From Candidatus Wildermuthbacteria bacterium (GTDB lineage Bacteria; Patescibacteriota; Minisyncoccia; Minisyncoccales; UBA10102), in assembly GCA_016177245.1 (NCBI GenBank), contig JACOVR010000013.1, forward strand, positions 1-9,462: a DNA stretch of 9,462 nt, in the 5' to 3' direction. The translations under genes were made by a program, and so were the position numbers. Positions 4,795 through 9,462 of this stretch are shown piece by piece. A model generated the notes under the pieces. It made no database searches. It was not told where the DNA came from and worked only from the letters and a program-made list of their open reading frames with translations. The first letter of the stretch is position 1. Each line of letters opens with the position of its first letter.

Positions 4795-6324
4795 TCACCG
4801 AAACTTGGGCGTGTGCCAAAAACCCATGTACCTGCCCAGCATCAAACGAATCTGGGCATCCAGCGCGGGCAGCGCTGCAAAAAATACCATGGTAAGGGGG
4901 AACAGAACCCACTGCAAGGCAAAGAGAACAACTCGTACCTTGCCATACTCTGGTTTTCGGGGAGGCAGCAGATTGACGCTGATAATCGCAGAAAGAATCA
5001 GGCCAATCCCTGCCAAGGTTAAAATTCTGCTTGTAAGGCCCGGGAGGTTGTATGCAAGCAGTGTGTGGGAAAATTCAGATCCGCCGAGCAGCACGGGCAG
5101 CCACCCAACGAAAAACAGTAAGATGGGAGCCGTGGCCCAAGAAAGATGCCCCTCAATGAGTTCAAGGCCAAGGGACAATTTCTTTGAAAGAGGAATTTTT
5201 TTGTTCTTCAAAAATCCAAAGAGGAAATACGGGATGTCGGCAACCCCATATGCCCAACGACGCTGCTGCCTGTAAATATTGCGAAGCGTCCCCCAGAGGG
5301 AAGAAGCAACGTTTGCATCCATGGACACGGGGTAGGAAAGCGGCTGTACCCTGTAGTTGCCGTCGTATCGCAAAAAACACTGCCAGAAAATGCGGGAGTC
5401 GTCGGAAACCACGTCGGTCTGTTTGTATCCAACGTCAAGCAATGCCCGCAAACTCATGGAATGGGAGGAATAGGTGATGAGTTTTTCTGGGCGTTCCTGG
5501 TTGATGGTATACCAAAATGTTGAAGAAAAACCGAAAATCTTTGAAATTGCGGGCGCCTCCCAGATATTATTGAGAAACAAGGGAACTGGCTGGAACGAGG
5601 TATGGAACGGATCTTTAGCGGCAAGAAACTGATAGGTTAAACAACTAAAATAGGAGGGGAACACCACCGTGTCTGCGTCGAAAGAAGAAACGATGACTCG
5701 ATTTTTGGAAATGCCGTGCTTTTCAATGATGTTTCGTACGGCTTCTTTCGCGGCCCACGTCTCGTTCGACCCCTTGCCTGCGATTTCGCCCGCCCTGCCT
5801 CTTGGATGACGCGTGATGAGAAAAGAAAAAAAATCCTTTCCGAATTCCTGTTCTGCGAGCCGCGCCTTTTCCTCCCCTGTTTCTCCCTCTGCTTCTTCAA
5901 TGCCAAACACCACGATCAAATGGTCTTTCGGATAGTCCGCTTGCGAAAGCGCGCGGATTGTTTGATGGAGAATTTCAAACGATTCTTTGTAGGTAGGGAG
6001 AATGACAAGGTGGTAGATGCTGCGCCACTCGGGGAATTGCTCAAGTTTTTTGATCCAATCGGTTTTTTCGTACAAACGCATCTTGTCGTATCCTGTTTTA
6101 AGATGGAACAAAAAATAGAGTGTGCGGAGCAGCCAATACAAGGCAAACGCAATCATAAAAAATGACGCCTGAACCGGCCACAGCCACGACGCTACGACTG
6201 CCCCTCCAAGAAATCCGATCGAAAGAAGTCCTGGCAGCATCTCAAAAAAACGGTAGAGCAGCCGTTCCTTGAAATCCGTAAGGTTTCCCGCCCTTCCAAT
6301 GCGAAGATAGTAATCCTGTTCCAT
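4795..6324 (-). CDS. Membrane-bound family 2 glycosyltransferase, 509 aa
   Basis: This is probably a processive GT-A enzyme that transfers sugars from nucleotide-sugar donors on the cytoplasmic face to a cell-surface polysaccharide or glycan. The N-terminus has two transmembrane segments (about 30-48 and 53-73). The catalytic domain follows: VILPTYKES at 107-115 (nucleotide binding), FDADTVV at 215-221 (DXD metal site), SDDS at 307-310 (the likely acceptor/base region), and QQRRW at 353-357 (the Q/RxxRW motif of cellulose and hyaluronan synthase relatives). Four C-terminal membrane segments follow (about 397-413, 425-450, 463-485). The start at 6324 is chosen because longer in-frame starts run through tRNA-Glu. 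It begins 7 nt after the tRNA with no Shine-Dalgarno. It has no partner genes here to identify the polymer. Confidence 0.87.
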   Translation of the reverse strand: MEQDYYLRIGRAGNLTDFKERLLYRFFEMLPGLLSIGFLGGAVVASWLWPVQASFFMIAFALYWLLRTLYFLFHLKTGYDKMRLYEKTDWIKKLEQFPEWRSIYHLVILPTYKESFEILHQTIRALSQADYPKDHLIVVFGIEEAEGETGEEKARLAEQEFGKDFFSFLITRHPRGRAGEIAGKGSNETWAAKEAVRNIIEKHGISKNRVIVSSFDADTVVFPSYFSCLTYQFLAAKDPFHTSFQPVPLFLNNIWEAPAISKIFGFSSTFWYTINQERPEKLITYSSHSMSLRALLDVGYKQTDVVSDDSRIFWQCFLRYDGNYRVQPLSYPVSMDANVASSLWGTLRNIYRQQRRWAYGVADIPYFLFGFLKNKKIPLSKKLSLGLELIEGHLSWATAPILLFFVGWLPVLLGGSEFSHTLLAYNLPGLTSRILTLAGIGLILSAIISVNLLPPRKPEYGKVRVVLFALQWVLFPLTMVFFAALPALDAQIRLMLGRYMGFWHTPKFR

Positions 6325-6331
6325 GCGAAGG

Positions 6332-6407
6332 TGGCCCCAACGGGATTTGAACCCGTAATTTCCTGGATGAAAACCAGGCGTCCTGAACCAGGTTAGACGA
6401 TGGGGCC
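6332..6407 (-). tRNA. tRNA-Glu(UUC)
   Basis: This 76-nt tRNA has a perfect acceptor GGCCCCA/TGGGGCC with A as discriminator. The anticodon arm CCTGG-TTTTCAT-CCAGG gives U33 and anticodon UUC; the T arm is ACGGG-TTCAAAT-CCCGT; the D stem is GTCT/GGAC. CCA is not encoded. CCTTCGC follows the discriminator and then comes the ATG of the glycosyltransferase, so the two are probably one transcript. Confidence 0.96.
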
Positions 6408-6420
6408 TTTGATCGGACTC

Positions 6421-6449
6421 ATCGTACCGCTCCAATTGCAAAAAATCAA
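6421..6449 (-). promoter_or_regulatory. Predicted promoter of tRNA-Glu/glycosyltransferase
   Basis: On the minus strand, TTGATT (6444-6449), a 17-bp spacer and TACGAT (6421-6426) lie 13 nt before the tRNA, nearly the same geometry as for tRNA-Ser(GCU). It interleaves with the tsaD promoter. Confidence 0.45.
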
Positions 6450-6464
6450 CCCTTCAACTATGCT
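6436..6464 (+). promoter_or_regulatory. Predicted leaderless promoter of tsaD-valS
   Basis: TTGCAA (6436-6441), a 17-bp spacer and TATGCT (6459-6464) are followed after 6 nt by the tsaD ATG at 6471, so the predicted transcription start falls on the start codon. No Shine-Dalgarno is present. Confidence 0.55.
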
Positions 6465-6470
6465 CATGAT

Positions 6471-7571
6471 ATGCGACTTCTCGGTATTGAAACATCGTGT
6501 GACGAAACGGGCATCGCGATCCTTGAAAAACGAAAAGGCAAATTTCGCGTGCTTGCAAACAAGGTCTCTTCCCAAATCGAAATCCATCGCCCCTACGGAG
6601 GCGTGTATCCCTCGCTTGCAAAGAGAGAACATCTAAAAAATCTCCCCCTTGTCTTACGGAAAGTTCTCAATACTAAATACCAAATACTAAATGCTCCAGA
6701 CGCTATCGCCGTAACGGTGGGGCCCGGGCTTGACCCATGCCTTTGGGCAGGCATTGAGTTTGCAAAAAACCTCGCAAAACAATGGAATGTGCCGCTCATA
6801 CCCGTAAACCACGTCGAAGGCCACCTGCTCATCTCCTTGTTTTCTCAAGGAGATGAGAAATCCGAAATCCGACCTGCCCGCCGGTCAGGCGGGAATCCGA
6901 AATCCGAAACGCTATTTCCTGCAATAGCGCTCCTGGTTTCCGGGGGGCATACCCAGCTTGTCCTTGTGAAACAAATCGGGCAATACAAGATTCTGGGCGA
7001 GACAAGAGATGATGCGGCAGGAGAGTGTTTTGACAAAACCGCACGCATCCTTGGCCTTTCGTATCCGGGCGGCCCGGCGATCGCAGCGGTGGCTGCGAAA
7101 ATCCGAAGCACCCGCTTCGCCAAAGCTTCAGCGAGGCGAGCGAAATCCGAAATCCGAATACGACTACCAAGACCAATGATACACGCCAAGGACTACGATT
7201 TCAGCTTTTCAGGGCTCAAAACCGCGGTGCTCTACGACTGGAAATCGCGACCTGAAAAACTGCGAAAATCGAAAGCGTATATCCGGGCGATGGCAAAAGA
7301 AATCCAGCAAGCCGTAATCGACGTTCTCGTTGTAAAAACTATGCGCGCTGCACAAGAGCATGGCGCAGAAAGCATAATCCTAGGCGGCGGCGTTGCTGCA
7401 AACAAAGAATTGCGCAAGCAATTCAATTCGCAATGCGCAATTCGCAATTTTGAATTACGGGTCGCTCCCAAAGAATTATGTACTGACAACGGTTTAATGA
7501 TCGCGCTCGCAGGATATTTCCATAAACCCCAGAAACGCATTGAAGCGGCGCCTGATTTAAGGTTAGAATGA
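6471..7571 (+). CDS. tsaD: tRNA N6-threonylcarbamoyladenosine transferase TsaD, 366 aa
   Basis: TsaD (Kae1/Gcp family, ASKHA fold) transfers the threonylcarbamoyl group from TC-AMP to A37 of tRNAs reading ANN codons, with TsaB/TsaE as partners. Key features: GIETSCDETG at 5-14, the metal ligands H114 and H118 in NHVEGH with D339 in CTDNG, SGGHT at 157-161, the DDAAGE..DKTA stretch at 180-191, FSFSGLKT at 244-251, and GGGVAAN at 305-311. It is about 30 residues longer than typical bacterial TsaD. The extra length lies in repeat-encoded segments at about 129-147 and 210-230; two further loops (67-76, 319-329) are built from heptamer repeats. All catalytic residues remain, so it is probably functional. 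It starts at a likely leaderless promoter and is followed 4 nt later by valS. Confidence 0.97.
   Translation: MRLLGIETSCDETGIAILEKRKGKFRVLANKVSSQIEIHRPYGGVYPSLAKREHLKNLPLVLRKVLNTKYQILNAPDAIAVTVGPGLDPCLWAGIEFAKNLAKQWNVPLIPVNHVEGHLLISLFSQGDEKSEIRPARRSGGNPKSETLFPAIALLVSGGHTQLVLVKQIGQYKILGETRDDAAGECFDKTARILGLSYPGGPAIAAVAAKIRSTRFAKASARRAKSEIRIRLPRPMIHAKDYDFSFSGLKTAVLYDWKSRPEKLRKSKAYIRAMAKEIQQAVIDVLVVKTMRAAQEHGAESIILGGGVAANKELRKQFNSQCAIRNFELRVAPKELCTDNGLMIALAGYFHKPQKRIEAAPDLRLE
6669..6696 (+). repeat. Heptanucleotide array 1 inside tsaD
   Basis: The units are AATACTA, AATACCA, AATACTA and AATGCTC in perfect 7-nt register. They encode NTKYQILNA in the loop between the HLKNLPLVLRKVL helix and the DAIAVTVGPG strand, replacing a similar-length non-repeat segment in E. 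coli TsaD. Confidence 0.8.
6858..6906 (+). repeat. Composite repeat 2 inside tsaD: heptamers around a GC palindrome
   Basis: Two AAATCCG units (6858-6871) precede a GC-rich imperfect palindrome (6869-6893), followed by GAATCCG and AAATCCG (6893-6906). In frame it gives KSEIRPARRSGGNPKSE, an insertion just before the ALLVSGGHT strand. The palindrome core matches 549-572 (minus strand) near tRNA-Ser(UGA). Confidence 0.85.
7099..7156 (+). repeat. Composite repeat 3 inside tsaD: heptamers around a tRNA-flank-type palindrome
   Basis: AAATCCG (7099-7105) and two AAATCCG units (7143-7156) bracket a GC-rich core. Within the core, 7126-7139 matches 1667-1680 next to tRNA-Ser(GCU) at 13 of 14 bases. 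The insertion adds roughly 14 residues before LPRPM and repeats the peptide KSEIR seen in composite repeat 2. Confidence 0.85.
7420..7459 (+). repeat. Heptanucleotide array 4 inside tsaD
   Basis: After a partial AATTC come AATTCGC, AATGCGC, AATTCGC, AATTTTG and AATTACG. The order mirrors the recG array (three CGC-type units, a variant, then AATTACG), and it is read in the same frame as NSQCAIRNFEL. It lies between the GGGVAANKELR helix and CTDNG. Confidence 0.9.
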
Positions 7572-7575
7572 GAGA

Positions 7576-9462
7576 ATGCTAGAACTCCCAAGGGCCTACA
7601 ATCCGCAAGAAACAGAAGATAAAATCTACCGTCTCTGGGAAAAGAGCGGAGTTTTCAATCCGGACAAATTGCCGGGAGTGAGAAAAAAACCCTTCACTAT
7701 TATAATGCCCCCTACAAATGCGAACGGCTCTCTTCATGCCGGCCACGGGCTGGTTTTGACTATTGAAGACATTATGACGCGCTACAAAAGAATGCGGGGC
7801 TACAAAACGCTGTGGCTGCCTGGGCTTGACCATGCCGGTTTTGAAACACAGGTTGTATACGAAAGGCAATTGGAAAAAGAAGGGAGGTCGCGTTTTACCA
7901 TGGACCCCCAAAATCTTTACAACGAGATCATGGAGTTCACCATGGCTAATAAAAAGAATATTGAGAATCAGACCAGAAAGATGGGGGCTTCTTGCGACTG
8001 GTCCAGAGAACGCTTTACCTTGGACCCAAGCGTAGTTAAAACGGTCTACTCCACCTTCCAAAAACTCCACGAAGATGGATTAATCTACAGGGGCAGAAAA
8101 ATAATCAACTGGTGCCCCAAGCACCAGACCTCGCTTTCCGAACTGGAAACTTCAGACGTTGAACAGACCGATACGTTCTACTACTTAAAATACGGCCCAT
8201 TTACCATTGCCACGGCAAGACCTGAAACAAAGTTTGGGGATAAGTATGTGGTTATGCACCCCAAAGATAAAAGATACGCTCAATACAAAGACGGACAAAA
8301 GATAAAAGCGGAGTGGATAAACGGCCCCATTACGGCCACGGTCATCAAAGACGAGGCAATAGATATGGAGTTTGGAACGGGCGCCATGACCATTACTCCG
8401 TGGCATGACGCTGTTGACTTTGACATTGCAGAACGCCATGGCTTAGAAAAGGAACGAATCATTGACTTTCAAGGACGTCTTTTGCCTATTGCAGGAGAGT
8501 TTTCAGGAATGAAAATTACCGAAGCAAGGCCGCGCATCGTAGAAAAACTAAAGGCAAAAGGCCTCTTGGTAAAAACCGAGGAGGATTACAAGCACGTTGT
8601 CAAAACATGCTACAAGTGCGGGACGCTCATTGAACCGCAAATCAAAGACCAGTGGTTTGTAAAAATGAAACCGTTGGCTGAACCCGCCATCAAGGCAATT
8701 GAAAAAAATAAGGTTGTATTTATCCCAAAGCAGTACAAAAAAATATCCTTGCACTGGCTCAAAAACATCACGGACTGGAATATTTCGCGCCAGATCGTCT
8801 GGGGCATCAAGATCCCAGCGTGGAAATGCAATGCGTGCTCTCAATGGATCATTACAGACGGCACAATGCCTACTGCATGCACACAATGCAAGAACAAGTC
8901 GCTTGAACGCGACTCTGATGTTTTTGACACGTGGTTTTCTTCGGGGCAATGGCCGTTTGCAAGCCTCAACTACCCCGAGTCGAAAGACTATAAAACCTTT
9001 TACCCCACCGATGTCATGGAAACGGCCGGCGAGATCATATTCTTCTGGGTGGCCCGCATGATTATGCTCGGTTTGTATGTAACCAAAAAGCTGCCCTTTC
9101 GCACGGTGTACCTTCACGGGCTTGTCTTGGACGCGCAAGGCAAGAAAATGAGCAAGAGCCGCGGCAATGTTATCAATCCCCTGGACCTTACGGCAAAGTA
9201 CGGCACGGACGCTTTTCGGATTGGACTCATCGTGGGCAATACCCCGGGTACCTCTCTGGCGCTGGACGAAAACCGCATCCGGGGGTATCGGAACTTCGCC
9301 AATAAAATATGGAATGCATCCCGTTTTGTTCTTATGAACCTAGATGGATTTAGCCCCGCAAAAAAACCCGCGCTCACCTCGTCAGACAAAAAAATTCTCA
9401 AGAATCTTGCCGGTCTTGCAAAAAAAACCACAATCTTAATGGATTCTTTCAGATTTTATAAA
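7576..9462 (+). CDS. valS: Valyl-tRNA synthetase, 5' 629 codons (3' end outside window)
   Basis: ValRS charges tRNA-Val and edits mischarged threonine. The frame is open from ATG 7576 to the last base with no stop. Evidence in order: the ValRS N-terminus ELPRAYNPQETEDKIYRLWE; the HIGH box as HAGH at 54-57 in PPTNANGSLHAGHG; the CP1 editing domain with TARPETKFGD and FGTGAMTITPWHDAVDFDI; IKDQWFVKMKPLA; ISRQIVWGIKIPAW followed by a CxxC...CxxC zinc knuckle; FDTWFSSGQWPF; IIFFWVARMIML; and KMSKS at 524-528 with SRGNVINPLD. IleRS and LeuRS fit less well on these segments. The anticodon-binding domain and C-terminal coiled coil are beyond the window. It starts 4 nt after the tsaD stop with only a weak GA-rich stretch upstream, so translation is probably coupled to tsaD. 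Confidence 0.96.
   Translation, partial: MLELPRAYNPQETEDKIYRLWEKSGVFNPDKLPGVRKKPFTIIMPPTNANGSLHAGHGLVLTIEDIMTRYKRMRGYKTLWLPGLDHAGFETQVVYERQLEKEGRSRFTMDPQNLYNEIMEFTMANKKNIENQTRKMGASCDWSRERFTLDPSVVKTVYSTFQKLHEDGLIYRGRKIINWCPKHQTSLSELETSDVEQTDTFYYLKYGPFTIATARPETKFGDKYVVMHPKDKRYAQYKDGQKIKAEWINGPITATVIKDEAIDMEFGTGAMTITPWHDAVDFDIAERHGLEKERIIDFQGRLLPIAGEFSGMKITEARPRIVEKLKAKGLLVKTEEDYKHVVKTCYKCGTLIEPQIKDQWFVKMKPLAEPAIKAIEKNKVVFIPKQYKKISLHWLKNITDWNISRQIVWGIKIPAWKCNACSQWIITDGTMPTACTQCKNKSLERDSDVFDTWFSSGQWPFASLNYPESKDYKTFYPTDVMETAGEIIFFWVARMIMLGLYVTKKLPFRTVYLHGLVLDAQGKKMSKSRGNVINPLDLTAKYGTDAFRIGLIVGNTPGTSLALDENRIRGYRNFANKIWNASRFVLMNLDGFSPAKKPALTSSDKKILKNLAGLAKKTTILMDSFRFYK

Noticed and set aside
4574..5275. 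Plus-strand open frame of 233 codons spanning the recG end and the glycosyltransferase 3' part
   Set aside because: It crosses the convergent stem and lies antisense to a clear membrane enzyme; low-complexity basic composition.
6325..6441. N-terminal extension of the glycosyltransferase to 6441
   Set aside because: The extension is a translation of tRNA-Glu; the family start fits 6324.
7540..7580. T-box or other leader control in front of valS
   Set aside because: Only 4 nt separate the tsaD stop from the valS start, leaving no space for a leader.
8548..9138. Minus-strand open frame of 196 codons
   Set aside because: It is antisense to valS, whose editing, zinc and catalytic motifs are continuous on the plus strand.

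Overview
The window reads like accessory-poor chromosomal DNA from a streamlined bacterium, most likely a member of the Patescibacteria (Candidate Phyla Radiation). This is inference from several traits. None of the four tRNA genes encodes its 3' CCA. Shine-Dalgarno sites are scarce and several start codons sit directly at predicted transcription starts. There is a stand-alone wHTH/Cas2-fold (PaaX-type) protein and a short stand-alone GIY-YIG protein. GC-rich palindromes and heptanucleotide repeats are scattered both between and inside genes. No mobile element, CRISPR array or phage gene is visible.

Layout. Left part (1-2500) is mostly on the minus strand: a 77-residue GIY-YIG nuclease-like protein; a dense cluster of nested palindromes; tRNA-Ser(UGA); a second palindromic repeat block; an unrecognised exported protein with a C-terminal membrane anchor; a third palindrome; tRNA-Ser(GCU); and a PaaX/Cas2-fold regulator flanked on both sides by related 32-bp dyads. 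Centre (2509-4739, plus strand): tRNA-Arg(GCG) followed after 9 nt by recG. A 14-bp perfect stem separates recG from a convergent membrane glycosyltransferase (4795-6324, minus), whose start codon lies 7 nt after tRNA-Glu(UUC). Right part (6436-9462, plus strand): tsaD and the first 629 codons of valS, 4 nt apart, driven by a promoter interleaved with the divergent tRNA-Glu promoter. valS has no stop in the window and is the only CDS open at an edge.

Functional themes. Much of the window is translation hardware: four tRNAs, TsaD (t6A tRNA modification) and ValRS. RecG contributes replication-fork repair. Two mRNAs (recG and the glycosyltransferase) begin directly after a tRNA, so tRNA 3' maturation may create their 5' ends. 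Three other genes have a -35/17 bp/-10 promoter whose predicted start coincides with the ATG, suggesting leaderless mRNAs.

The most unusual signals are repeat-based. (i) 7-nt repeat arrays sit in frame inside recG and tsaD, and two of them encode nearly the same 11-residue peptide. (ii) GC-rich palindromes flanked by AAATCCG heptamers are built into tsaD, and their cores match repeats that flank tRNA genes. (iii) The heptamer CCTTCGC directly follows the discriminator base in three of four tRNA genes. (iv) Two related 32-bp dyads bracket the PaaX/Cas2-fold gene.
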